Made by a program: the position numbers and the translations under genes
DNA from: Lutraria lutraria
Lineage: Eukaryota > Mollusca > Bivalvia > Venerida > Mactridae
Length of the DNA stretch: 64,000 nucleotides
Direction of reading: 5' to 3'
NCBI GenBank assembly: GCA_964023205.1
Contig: OZ026835.1
Location: 39,405,083-39,469,082 of the forward strand
The notes under the pieces: model-generated
What the model was told of the DNA's origin: nothing
What the model saw: only the letters and a program-made list of their open reading frames with translations
Database searches by the model: none
In this document: positions 24,934 through 35,795 of the stretch, one piece after another
Layout: the number at the start of each line of letters is the position of its first letter
Numbering within the stretch: position 1 is the first letter of the stretch

Positions 24934-25118
24934 CTTGTCAATCGTGTTGAAAAATACGTTATTCTTCTACTGCCCCAATTTACAAACACCAGTTCGGATA
25001 TTTGTAACTGTACAAATATTGTAAACGTTCAAGAGCTTTTACTTTCATACGATTGGCTACCCGTCTAATTTCGTTTTGTTTTCGAAGTTTAAAGCAGGAA
25101 GTTAAGTCGCTTTTGAAT
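24934..25118 (-). promoter_or_regulatory. Conserved 5' flank of PPY-A
   Basis: About 185 bp upstream of the start is shared with 35,624-35,795 and 61,217-61,396 while the surrounding sequence differs. On the minus strand it contains 'gcaggaagttaa' (an ETS-like GGAA core), a CCAAT box in 'gggtagccaatcg', and 'acaatatttgta'. It probably holds the core promoter and 5' UTR. The transcription start is not determinable here. Confidence 0.55.
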
Positions 25119-25189
25119 AATTATAACTATCAGTATCAGAAAGGAAAAAAAGGATATAAATTTTGAATAAACTCTGAAGTCAGAATTCA

Positions 25190-25850
25190 AGAATATGGAA
25201 AGTACGAAGGATATAGGAGTCACGATAGACAACAAACTGTCATTTGAGGATCATATTACGGAGAAAGTTAATAAGGCACATACTATTTTAGGAATAATAC
25301 GCACATCCTTTGAATATTTTGATAGAACACAACGATGATGTTAATATAAAAGTCTTGCACGGCCACATCTAGAATATGCCAAATAAGTTTGGAGAAACAT
25401 GATTATCATAGAACTACTAGAGAACGCACAGGGAAGAGCTACTAAGCTTATTCCTAGTCTAGCAGATTTATTTTATGAAGACAGATTGAGATTCCTTAAA
25501 CTAGCCAGCTTAGCAAACAGGCGCATAAGAGGTGATATGATAGAGAAATTCAAGATTTTGAATCACAAAAATGACTCTGAACCTGAAAAATACTTCCAAA
25601 GAAGAAATGTCATAACCATAATTATGTTGTTCAAGAAAAGGGCACGTTTATCTTCCGAGTTGTGAAGAAATGGAATCTTTACCCCCCCAGTGTAATAAGT
25701 GCTACATCAGTCCGATCATTTGAATCAAGACTAGATCAATATTGGTGAGACCAAGACATACATTACAATTATAATGCTCCTCTGACAAATGTGCTAAGTC
25801 TAAGTTACGAAGACAACATTGAAGAATCAGAGCTGGTGTTACAGGACTGA
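25190..25850 (+). pseudogene. Fragment of a CR1/Jockey-like LINE reverse transcriptase C-terminus
   Basis: Frame-broken coding remnant. Recognisable pieces in order are KDIGVTIDNKLSF, EKVNKAHTILGIIR, ARPHLEYA, LLENAQGRATKLIPSL, FYEDRLRFLKLASLANRRIRGDMIEKFKILN, then (in another frame) KKWNLYPPSVISATSVRSFESRLDQYW. This order is the usual thumb/C-terminal segment of CR1/Jockey-group polyproteins. Stops and frame changes make it a dead fragment with no catalytic core. It begins about 70 bp beyond the conserved PPY-A 5' flank. Confidence 0.8.
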
Positions 25851-26279
25851 TTACCTTCTATACCAGACTCATCTAGTATGTTTGTATGTATGAATTAGGG
25901 GAGGCCGGGGCAAAATGAAACATTTTTTACAAAACTCGGTAGTTCTCATTCGTGCGTTATCTGTTCGGGAAACCTTTTGCATGTGTATAACGTACATTTA
26001 TCGCACGTCATATGTATATTTGTTAAGTATACATATTTCTTTGAATAGGACCCATATTAGGAACAAGTTAGTTGTAGTAAAATGTTTCATTTTGCCCCAT
26101 AGAAGGGGCAAAATGAAACATCACCAGGGGCGAAATGGAACAGTAAATCTCATAGTTATATTTTACCCAAAGCATACATTTCAACATTTGTTTTCGTACT
26201 GTTAAGAATTGCGGGGCACCTTTCATTATCATGTAATGCCACGTTGTGATATATATAAATCTGAACAGAATGAAACCAT

Positions 26280-27230
26280 CCAAACGAATAATTATGGGAT
26301 ATCACTCAAGTGCAAATATGATATCAAGTAGGGGTTCCATCTGATGATATAACCAATTTCGATTAAATGAGTTATGTAACATATAAAATAATTCCAGTGG
26401 GTGATTGATATCACATGTCAGAAGGTATGATATCACACTTTCAACTGGTGATAACACCAATTATAATACCTCACGTGACTTATTTACTCTATAGTCTTAT
26501 GTGACGTCAGAGGGTGACAATCCGTAATGTTACCCTCTGACATTACATTTCGGCCCGCTTGCCATAACGAAACTGCCCTCACGCGCTCAAGCGATTTTAC
26601 CGGGTGTCGAATTTTAATCCATCTCTGTCGTATCGAATACTTACCTTGTCTAGACACTTTAGGCACTTTAGTAGAATATACTTGTAGTTTGACATCCGGT
26701 TTTGCAGTAGAAATTTTGACAGCAAAAGTAACTATGGTGTCAGAAAGAAGCTTCCTTTTTAATTTCTATTATAGTTTCGTTATATTTGTTAACATGTTTG
26801 TTGAATTTAGTGTCTTTCTTAATTGTTTTTTTTTGTTCGGTATAATAAAATAAATATCACATCCCACATAGGGTGATAGAACGTAATGTTCACCCTTGAC
26901 AAAGTAATGTCAACCTCGGCTAAAGCCTCGGTCGACATTACTTGTCTCGGGTGAACATTACGTTCTATCACCCTATGTGGGATGTGATATTTATATATTA
27001 TTCACACCAATTATTCAAATAAGTGTTATCATCACTAATATAGAATTTCACATATTTAGCGGTGATATAGGACTGGCGATATCACAAGTTCAAAATAATG
27101 ATATCACCAAATCAGATACATATAAATGATTTCTGAAATTATTTGAATAGGCTATATTTTGTTATGGTGTTAAAAAGTGTTATCAACCATTTGAATTATA
27201 GTGATATCATCCACTCTAATCTGGAAGAAA
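26280..27230. repeat. Nested region rich in 'GATATCAC' motifs with internal hairpins
   Basis: 'tgatatcac' and close variants occur many times on both strands at both edges (26,300-26,460 and 27,030-27,210), so this looks like a separate inverted-repeat element inside the TA-flanked one. A smaller hairpin is formed by 'cagagggtgac' and 'gttaccctctg' at about 26,506-26,545. One splice-like interval on the minus strand (26,731-26,645) is open, but no gene is claimed. Confidence 0.5.
26852..26993. repeat. Long near-perfect hairpin, arms about 68 bp
   Basis: The left arm starts 'aaatatcacatcccacatag' and the right arm ends with its inverse complement. The loop is about 4 bases (taaa). Mismatches cluster near the loop ('caacctcgg' against 'ccgaggtcg'). 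The outer 45 bp or so look almost perfectly paired. Confidence 0.9.
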
Positions 27231-28629
27231 AATAGGAATTAACAGGTTTCTACACGGTTTTGTCTCAAAGTCTGATCTGGTTGGGACATTGACCACATGA
27301 CAATGTTCATAAAAGTATTAATTCCATCTAACAAATATTCATTCTATTTTGTCATAATATATAGAGCACATTAAAACTACGTACAACCCTTGTTATATGG
27401 CATTGTATACTTTGAGCACCAGGTTCCTGGATCATATAGCTTGTTGTAGATTTCAGAAAAGAATGTTCATACATGATGTACGGTAAAATATAACTTTATT
27501 GTTACAAAACTGTCGTAATTATACAACGTTAGTGATACCGATAGTTTGGGGTAAATACATGGTTTATGCGGCCTCCAAAACGTATCAATTAAATACGTTC
27601 TAGGTAAAAAAATCGTCTTAGTGACCATATGAACACAACAGAGTGCCTCTGCTTGTTTCTGGCTATGCCACTGCATGAGATCTAGGTTTTTCAATGGAAA
27701 GCACATCACACATAGCTACCATCAAACGCACAAAACGTCAAAACGCAAACGCCGGAGTTTTTTATTACTTTACCGGAATTGCAAATATGATGGGGCAAAA
27801 TGAAACATTGTTCCAATATGCCCCGTCACTAATGTTCCACTTTGCCCCATCCATACCGAATGACCTTTGACACTAATCCATGTGATATCGTATAAGAAGA
27901 TACTTTAAACATTCTGTTAAATATAAACACAAAACATGCAGTTTCTATTTAGGCTATGACATTGTGTTCCACTATCAATATAATCTGAACTAATTAAAAT
28001 AATTACGAGATGGTAAAAAATCACTCACATTGCATATAAAGTAAATTTTCCGCTTATTTACGTTTTGTAGCGTTTGTTTTTAACGATATTCTCTTACAAA
28101 CCGCGCAAAGGAAGGACGCTTCGTTTTTCGATTTTTGTTGGGTCATAATGTGGCGTCACAACAACGATATCTATTGTGTTTCATTTTACCCCGTGTTTCA
28201 TTTTGTCCCGGTCTCCCCTACGTACTGGTTTGTCTTTGAATTGACCTTTCGATACAGTGAATGTAGCCACACCCCTGAATTTCAAGGGGAGTAATTCTTG
28301 TTTAGTCCGTCCTTAGAAACAAAGAACTTAAAATGTGTACATGTACACGATATTTGTAAAAAATAAAAACTTCCCTTACAAAAAAGTTAATTAAAATCTT
28401 AAGATATTCAAGGTCAAATAACATATCATACATATATAGATTATACAATCACAAGTGTCTCAAGTATAAACTTGAACATATACCTCTTGTCGATTTCGAT
28501 GCCTTCTTATTCCAGTGTAACAAAAGACGGGTGTAAAAATATCCTTCCCATGCAAATCTTTCATATTGAGATATAATTGATTTTATATGGAATGTGTAGT
28601 AATGAATTATGAATACTTTTGATGAATCA

Positions 28630-29200
28630 ATACATAATTAAATGGTTTTAACCAGGTTTTCACAAACAGGTGGTTTCCGGTCAATAACTAAAGTTTGGAT
28701 CGACCAACCTTGACTAAACTTTGCATGTGGCATCCTTGCATGAAAATCTAGCTTGGGATTGTATTTGAAAATCTGTTTCCGGTCAATAACTTTTAAAGTA
28801 AGAATTGGGATATTGCAATGAAAAAGATTGTGTAGATAGCTTATACTCATACGTTGCTTTAAATTGGTTCGAGTTCCAGTAAGGTCAATGTCAATGTCAC
28901 TGACAATAGAACATCAGTTTCCACTTAAGAACTAGAGATTGGTTTAAAATATTACTATGAAATTTTGTGTGTAGCTTACATACAGACCATGCTTTTTATC
29001 ACATTAGGGGCCAGTATGGTCAATGTCACAGTCACTTAAGATAGAAAATCGGTTTCCACTCAACATCTTGAGGCAGGAAAGAGTTTTTGCATTGAACTTG
29101 TGTGGGTACAGGCAGCTTATATAGAATGCATTCTGTGCCATAAGGGTAAATGTCACTGTTTACTTATTGGCTGCAAAGGAATCCAATATATTTGTTTTTG
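28630..29200. repeat. Diverged tandem repeat, units of about 105-140 bp
   Basis: 'ggtttccggtcaataact' and derivatives begin units at about 28,671, 28,774, 28,916 and 29,051. Each is followed by 'gaaa...ttgcatg.g' and 'ggtcaatgtcac' words. It resembles an old repeat common in bivalve genomes. Short ORFs over it are not genes. From 29,200 to 29,600 nothing is recognised beyond T-rich simple sequence. Confidence 0.55.
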
Positions 29201-29969
29201 GCCAGGTGGGGATCCTTTGACATAGTTAATCAAAAACTGCTCTTACACAAGTAAATACAAGATTTTCATTTAGTCGTCAATGCAAGAAAAACCCTCCGCA
29301 TTTGCATCAGCTTGTGCTCAACACAGCAATTTGACTATGTCTCATATAGGCCGCGCTAGAAACTAAACCACTGATGAAGCCTTAGAAAACCTGGTTCCGT
29401 GGCATTACCGCATTTCTTGTTTTTTTGTTTTTGTTTTTTTGTTTTGTTAAATTATTTCTTTTAGTTGGTATATATCGTCTGTTAGGTACATATTTTTGTT
29501 CTGTTTTGCATGTTGTGTAATTAAACAACATATATAAACAATCATCGTAATTGTTCTTTGATTTTGCAATGAATTTGTGTTGAATTTAATTGGATTGGGA
29601 TAAACTTTGTACATTTGTGCACTTAAAAATAAATGTAACGTTTATATAAACAACAAACGATTTTAAAAGTGTCTTATCTTTACATAATTCTAAAGCCTCC
29701 GTTTAATTATACTGTCACAGTGCAGTTAAAAATGCTCAAATAATCTTAAATGTTCAAATTACTCACAAAGCGGTTGGTTTATGGCAGACTGAAAATGCGT
29801 CTACCTTGCCAACATTTTATATTTCCTGGGTCAAAGGTGTCAAACTTGTGATTTGTCTCCGGGCTCAACACTTTACATTTTGTCTGGTGATATGTCCACA
29901 CTAAATGACTAGATGACTAAACAAAAAAAATATTAATCAAATGTATCACGATAGCCTTATTTATCTGGA

Positions 29970-30115
29970 TACACTCAAACCTGTGTTTGCGGTCAACTCT
30001 GAATAAAGGTCACCCTGTGAATAAAGTATTTTATTTCAAAAAGTGTCATTGATCATATAGAACAAAATGACCTCCGAATAAAGGCCATCTGTCAATAAAT
30101 GCCATGTTTTGTCTT
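29970..30115. mobile_element. 'CAGTCAAACCTGTG' MITE copy 3' of PPY-B
   Basis: 'cactcaaacctgtgtttgcgg' starts it. The diagnostic 'gaataaaggtcaccctgtg', 'gacctccgaataaaggcca' and 'gtcaataaatgcca' follow. The far end is eroded. The matching place 3' of PPY-C (52,762-52,945) is complete, so this insertion also predates the duplication. Confidence 0.65.
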
Positions 30116-30254
30116 TACCAAGCTCTGCCTCTTCCGGTAGCTCTTCCGTTTGACCAATCGAACCGGCATTTTAGTCTATCTCGGTGCAGAATTCATTCAT
30201 CTTAAAAAAGAACATTCGACGAACAAATAAACATTATACTTTTTGTGACATTTA

Positions 30255-30415
30255 TTAATTTGGAGAAAACAGCGGTGGATTTTCTTTCTGCACATCATTG
30301 GCAATTGTTGGAGATGGGTGGAGTGACACATTCTCATTGTAAGACGGTGGGGATACTGGCTGATTATGTCTCTGATTGTATCCAGCATGGTATGGATTTC
30401 TGTCTCCAAATGTCT
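30255..30415 (-). CDS. PPY-B exon 5, PPxY tail and stop
   Basis: 161 nt, acceptor ...catataaag|. It encodes TFGDRNPYHAGYNQ, PVSPPSYNENVSL and ENPPLFSPN. As in PPY-A, an AATAAA overlaps the stop codon. Confidence 0.8.
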
Positions 30416-33400
30416 CTTTATATGAAACGAAAAGCACACATTGTGAAAAATAAATCAGGCCCCGAGGATATAAAACTTGAGAAGTCCGAGCTCATATCTT
30501 AATTCCATTTTCAAAATAGCATGATTGAAAAAAAGCGGGCTTGATTTATGTTTAAACACATGTTAAGATGAATTACGATAATATCAATAATATCATTATT
30601 GTCTGATCATATCTAACATAGAAATATGAGAAGACAAGATATGAGATTTGAGCTCAGAGACCCATCTCATGTTTTATAACCTAGGGACCTCAGCCTGTTA
30701 CAGCCAGATCAGCAAGGGCAGATTTTGTAATAAAAACCAAAACAACCAAGATATATGGATAAAAAGATATGTAAATATTAAATAACTGATTTGATACAGG
30801 ACCTGTTATTTGTCCGAGGGCGGTCTAGTTGACAATTTATTAAATAACTATTTATTGTCTGAATCAATTTCAATGTCTTAAAACCATAAAGCATACAAGG
30901 TGGCCGCCATTGCAGCTAAAATATATATCACGATTATGTTGCGTGTCATAAGGCGATATTTATGACGTCACAACTGACAGAGATAAGTTGGGAGGAACTC
31001 CCACAGCCTGCTTATTTACCTGACCTAAATCTCCCCCGACTTCGATCTGTTTACAAACCTGAAAGAGCCGTTACGTTGTGTTTAGGTACAATAATATAGA
31101 AGAACTGCTTAGTGCTGATATTGAATGTGTACGACACATAAACGATTGTCTCTTAGCAACCGGACTTTGTGAGTTGCCTTCAGTAGGGAAGTCGCCCATT
31201 TAACACGTAGGGTGTTGCGTTGAAGGAGTGTTAAAGGTATATTCAATTTTTATTTCATAAACCATGTGACAGGACTTACTGACCGATCATATGACCCTCG
31301 AAATTACAGCATGAAATATTACCTACCAGTTTTATCGATGACAGACGTTGGACGCCTACAAAATTTATAGCATATGGTTATCATCACTGATAAGAATGCG
31401 CAGCAAAAAAAGGCGATCATCACTGCAGCTCCTCGAGATCTGTAATTTGAAACAACAAAATGCAATGAATATGAACATGATTCGAGTCAAAGTGCACCCA
31501 GGGATTATATTACTGGCATCCCATATTAATGATTAGGCCTATCATTCGACAGGCTTCAACACAAATTATTATCTCAAAATGTAGTCTACGATCTGCTGGT
31601 GTAGGAAACCAGTGTTTGAAATGGGGACCAAAACTGTTGCCTCGACCGAAATGGTGATGTTAAATCTTTTTCATTAAATTTGAAATTATGGTATGATTCA
31701 TACATAGTGGAAATAGTTCTAACAAGTTACTACATAAGCTTCATGTGATTGAGCAGGTTATTTTTGTCAAAATAACAATAGCCCTTTAAGTTCGTCAATG
31801 GATTTTATTAGTAAGTCTTCTTTAAGCTTGAACAAAACTTCATGGACTATTATCATACCCACCTCATCATGAAGTAATTTTGAACTATTTTATTAATTGC
31901 TTCATCATGTAGTAACCTAGACTATTTTTTATTTATTCATCATGTAGTAACCTAGACTATTTTTTATTTATTCATCATGAAGTAACTTGTAACTAGGACT
32001 ATGTTATTAATTACACCATAATATAGTAACCTGGACTATTTTATTAATTCATCAAGTAGTTACTTGGACTATTTTATAAATCACCTCAGAATAAAAATTA
32101 TTTACCACGGTACTTACAATGTACGACCCGTGTGTTTGTCGTCTTCTTCATCGTAGCTGAAAAAGGAAGCAAAACTTTGTGTATTTAAGTTAGTTTGCTG
32201 AGTAAGTAAATATAATTCATGTATTACTTTATTTTATTAAGCTATCAAAATGTCTACTGCTCATTCCTTTTTATCGTTAATAAAGTCTTAGAATTAGCTA
32301 GTCTTATAAAAAAGCATGACAAATGCTAACAAGAAATAATCTGGCAAAAAAGATAATGCGTTGAAAAAAGGAAAATAGTATCCATATCATCCGAATAAAA
32401 CCCACGTGTAGAGGCAAACATGCCATTTTGGAAATACTCGTATATATGTATGTATTCGGTGTATCCGGGAAGAAAGGTAACACTTTCATTTTTTTTATAT
32501 GTTTGATTTCCCTTTATATGTTTGATTTCCCTTTAAATTGCAGAAGAATACATGATGGTATTATATAGATATGTAGGTCAAAATGTAAGTTTTTTATGAC
32601 AGAATATATGACTTTGATATGTTCAGAATTTGCATTTAATACAATTTTGAAAACATAAGTACATTTTTAATTCTTGACGTCGTATTAGTAATTTATCACG
32701 TAGGCCATCTGTGGCTGTAATAGCCCCCTTTGAGACGACGCGGGATTCGGGCCATTTTAAGGCAGCAGTCGGGACTCACATTTCTTCTTAAATGGGACGC
32801 GGGACTTACTCTGTAAAATATGGAGGGACGTGGGACTCAGTGGAAAAAAAATAAAAGGGACGCAAGACTCGTTTGGGAGGGAGGTTTACAGCCCACCCCC
32901 ATCTTATAATATTCAAATGGATAACTATTTACTAGAACATCTAAGCAAACTGTCAATTGTTTCACATATAACATCTTTTCTGTATAATTTAACCTAGTGG
33001 TCGCCAAAAGATTTGAGCGTAACCGAAAGAGTCTCTTCGTGGAGGTAATGTAATAAGAAAAAATAGATTTAACCGAAACTGTGTGTTCCATTTCATACAG
33101 AAATGATGCATTTTTAAAACTAATGATACATTACGGAGTTGTTATTCATACAAGTATGGTATGTCTAATAAAACTCTTGTTTCAAAGGAAATATGTTTAT
33201 TTGCGTTCTTTTATGTCGCAGTAAAAACGGTATCCATATGTATTGTGTTAATAAAGATACTTGTAACTAAATCATTCAGCTTGAGGATGTACAAAAACTA
33301 AATCCTCTGTACTTTGGTACGAAATATTAAGTCTTTGGAAACTTCTCATTATCAAATCGAAATACACAGTCAAATCTGTGAAAAAAGCTACCCTTAGATT

Positions 33401-35623
33401 ATAAACGAAATGCGGCCTTTATTGACACGTGAACTTTATTTTCGGAGGTCATTTTGATCTAAATAGTCAAAGACGGTTTATAAAAGAATGACCTTTGTTC
33501 ACATGGTGACCTTGATTAAAAGGTGGCGCTATAACAGATTTAACTCTAGATGAATATTGATAATCGTCGCCAAGTGATGGTTTACTCTAAGCCCCATTAG
33601 TTTTTTGGATTTTAAAATTAAAGTAGATCTTATTTTTACTAGAAAAATATCTTAGCAGTGAAACTGCAATCTACTTGCAATGGAAACATTCCGTAATTTT
33701 CTTTTTTAATCACGAAGTACATATAGCAATGTGGCACAATATTTTTTCAATGATATTGCAAAAAAAATAAGAAAAAGCATCTGACAATTTTTTTACAAGT
33801 TGTTGCTAAAAAAAGACATTATGTTATACTGTTTTAGAGCAAATAAGATGTATCTCGTGTATTTTACAATCATTTTATCTATTGTTTTCTATTACTAAAT
33901 TCTAATGGGTCTTTAATTTGAAAAATACTCGTACTACCAATGAAATTACATCAAGTTGATTTTACGAGCTACGTTAAGCATTTATTAATAAGAAAGACTT
34001 TTTACTTATTCCATCTCAAGCCATGAACATGTTGTTTTTATAACCATACTCACGCGGCATCTGAAAGAAACAAGCAAAATATGGCTGGTCCGTTTTTTTA
34101 TAGTTATATCACAGCTAAAATAGCGGTTTTCAACGCCATTTTCAACACTATTTCAGTTATATAATCAACTCACACGGATTTCATTCAGGCAAGCTACCTC
34201 ACATAAATCAGAGGTGGGGACAATTAACATAGGATGTAATATTTTGTGAACTTCGTCCGGGGTTACAATTTACAACCTCTTCATCAGCAGACCACTGAGC
34301 TAACTTGGAGGGCTCAAGTTATGTTTGGTTCGTTTCCTGGCTACACCCGAGCCACAATGAAGTATTTTAAAGCTAAATAATGTAAATGAAGCGTTTTATC
34401 CTATTGGTTGATTTGGGGTCTATTGACCGTAAATGTCTGAAGGGGTTACAGATCAGAAATTTCTGTCTTGGCTTAGATAGGTCCATTTTGCTTCAGTGGG
34501 TTTTAAAGCAGTGTTCCAACGTTAATTCATTTATATACGGCTGCCAGTTCACCTTACTAGTTTTCCTAAACTGAATTCTAACCAGTACTAACTAACCCTT
34601 CCAACGGGAGCTGGTAACTTCTCCATTATATCGAGGAATCTACATCATAGTCAAATTTTCATGAAGGGTATGACCATGCAGCCGAGACCGGGTTTCGTAC
34701 CCGGATCTTAGGGTTATAAGTCCAGCGCACATAACCACTAGAGCACAGCCGAGGTATAACGCATTTTGTATTATAGTTATCTTACAGTTTCCATTGCTCT
34801 AGAATATTATAGAAATACAAATATAAATTAATTGCTGGCATGTATATATACCACAGAATTCCCAGAATGTATCCTTTCGAAGAATATCAAGATAAGTTCG
34901 AATGTAACGATATTGTTTGACAAATATAGAAATTATAGTATTGGACACTATTTTCCATGCTAACAAATTTGATAACCCTAACGCTTTCGTTTGTCTTTAA
35001 TAACCAGGCTCTAGTTTTACATAACGTGTTTGCTCAAACTCAACTTATTCCAATATGCAATTAAATTATACATTTCTCTGTTTTATTGTATTCAATACTC
35101 ACAACTATTTCCCACAATTTCAACTTACCTATGGTCTTATGATAATTTTGATGTAATGCAATAACATTTATTTGAGTCTGTTATTGGGAATTTGATTTTT
35201 GACTCAAACTGAGAAAAATGAGTTTTGTCTGTTATACGTTCAATAATATAATATAATGCTGGAATGTTTAACATGTTCTAAGTATATAGACAAAAAAATC
35301 ACAGAAGAACACAAGAGTCCATATTTTAGTTTTTACTCAATTTTGTTCTCGAAACTGGGGCCAGATGCACATAGCCTACTCGTACTAACGTCTTGGTATC
35401 TTAACAGCTATTACATTGCAGTTCTTGAATTAACTTGTTGGATTAAAGAAGTCCGTTAAAAAACATTAAACAAAATGTTTATAAAATGAAAAAATGGAAT
35501 ATCCTTAAAAATATATCAAATACAAATTCCTATTCCCCTGTCTTAAGAAATGATCAAATACTTACATAAACCAGAATTCAGAAAAAGTAATCCAAAGAAA
35601 AATAAGTTCATCTTGTCAACCAT
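30255..35623 (-). CDS. PPY-B: five-exon gene for a small type I membrane protein with PPxY tail
   Basis: Joining 35,623-35,566, 34,060-34,054, 32,156-32,118, 31,439-31,327 and 30,415-30,255 on the minus strand gives 378 nt, 125 residues plus stop. All introns are GT-AG, phases 1-2-2-1. The signal peptide (1-22) starts MVDKMN. The ectodomain starts YDEEDDKHTGRT. The transmembrane exon has two extra codons and the helix MIAFFCCAFLSVMITI flanked by Cys and Lys/Arg. The tail keeps GDRNPYHAGYNQ and SPPSYNENVSL (PPSY at 95-98), while the second motif is PPLF (119-122), so Phe replaces the PPxY Tyr. It is the most compact of the three genes (5.4 kb) and has no LINE. Its tandem position and orientation match PPY-A and PPY-C. 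The function is inferred only from the motifs. Confidence 0.8.
30457..30690. mobile_element. MITE-like element ('CCCCGAGGTTATAAAAC' family) beside the PPY-B tail exon
   Basis: Ends 'caggccccgaggatataaaac' in two parts and 'gttttataacctagggacct'. Same place and order as in PPY-A and PPY-C. Confidence 0.6.
31327..31439 (-). CDS. PPY-B exon 4, transmembrane segment
   Basis: 113 nt, acceptor gtttcaaattacag, donor G|GTAGGT. It is six bases longer than the counterparts, so the frame is kept. Confidence 0.78.
31861..32095. repeat. Short degenerate form of the 36-bp repeat in PPY-B intron 3
   Basis: About six units of 'catcatgtagtaacctagactatttt'-type sequence in pieces, with unequal lengths. Same position relative to the acidic exon as the expanded array in PPY-A. 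Confidence 0.85.
32118..32156 (-). CDS. PPY-B exon 3, acidic ectodomain
   Basis: 39 nt, acceptor gcttccttttTCAG, donor GTAAGTACC. It encodes YDEEDDKHTGRT plus partial codons at both ends. Confidence 0.8.
32455..32685. repeat. Dispersed repeat, about 200 bp, in PPY-B intron 2
   Basis: Counterpart of 18,465-18,660 and 50,408-50,625. Here 'tatgtttgatttccctt' is duplicated at 32,499-32,533. Confidence 0.6.
32690..32900. other. GC-richer insert in PPY-B intron 2
   Basis: Unlike the AT-rich surroundings, this stretch repeats a 'gggacgcgggact'-like word about five times (near 32,738, 32,770, 32,793, 32,824, 32,858). The aligned intron in PPY-A runs directly from the left to the right flank (about 18,660), so about 200 bp were gained in PPY-B or lost in PPY-A. 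Confidence 0.6.
33366..33545. mobile_element. 'CAGTCAAACCTGTG' MITE copy in PPY-B intron 2
   Basis: Starts 'cagtcaaatctgtg' and contains 'gcggcctttattgaca', 'ttcggaggtcat' and 'gaatgacctttgttcac'. The right end is eroded. It is orthologous in position to 19,151-19,290 and 59,342-59,512. Confidence 0.6.
33588..33914. mobile_element. TTAA-type MITE in PPY-B intron 2
   Basis: Ends 'taagccccattagtttt' and 'aaattctaatgggtcttt'. The interior matches 3,417-3,748 in the same orientation. A remnant of its right part remains in PPY-A (about 19,290-19,383). Confidence 0.7.
34054..34060 (-). CDS. PPY-B exon 2, 7-nt microexon
   Basis: ATGCCGC lies between cttgtttctttcag and GTGAGTATG. It is identical to the PPY-A microexon. 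Confidence 0.75.
34243..34757 (-). mobile_element. Composite of two tRNA-like SINE units in PPY-B intron 1
   Basis: Matches 23,481-24,056 very closely, but the first unit has a short deletion ('cagcagaccactgagc') and its body is shorter. In PPY-A the LINE lies immediately left of this composite. Here the left flank is uninterrupted. Confidence 0.65.
35566..35623 (-). CDS. PPY-B exon 1, signal peptide
   Basis: Encodes MVDKMNLFFFGLLFLNSGL plus one base. The donor is T|GTAAGT. Met at position 5 corresponds to the start of PPY-A. Confidence 0.8.
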
Positions 35624-35795
35624 TTTGGAAAATACGTTATTCTTCTTTTGCCACTATTTACTAACACCAGTTCGAATATTTGTAGCTGTACAAATATTGT
35701 AAATATTCGAGAGCTTTTACTTTCATACGATTGGATACCCGTCTCGTTTCGATTTGTTTTCGAAGTTTAAAGCAGGAAGTTAAGTCGCTGTTTTA
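35624..35795 (-). promoter_or_regulatory. Conserved 5' flank of PPY-B
   Basis: Shares the CCAAT box ('gggtatccaatcg'), 'gcaggaagttaa' and 'acaatatttgta' with PPY-A on the minus strand. Confidence 0.55.

Larger units (their letters stand above)
25898..28218. mobile_element. TA-flanked foldback DNA element with 'GGGGCAAAATGAAAC' ends
   Basis: The left end ggggaggccggggcaaaatg and the right end cattttgtcccggtctcccc are inverted repeats of about 25 bp, each bordered by TA. The core word 'ggggcaaaatgaaaca' recurs several times in both orientations near the ends (about 26,090, 26,110, 27,790, 27,835, 28,185). No transposase was recognised. The TA borders would fit a Tc1/mariner-type target, but that is inference. 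A second repeat-rich unit lies nested inside. Confidence 0.7.
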
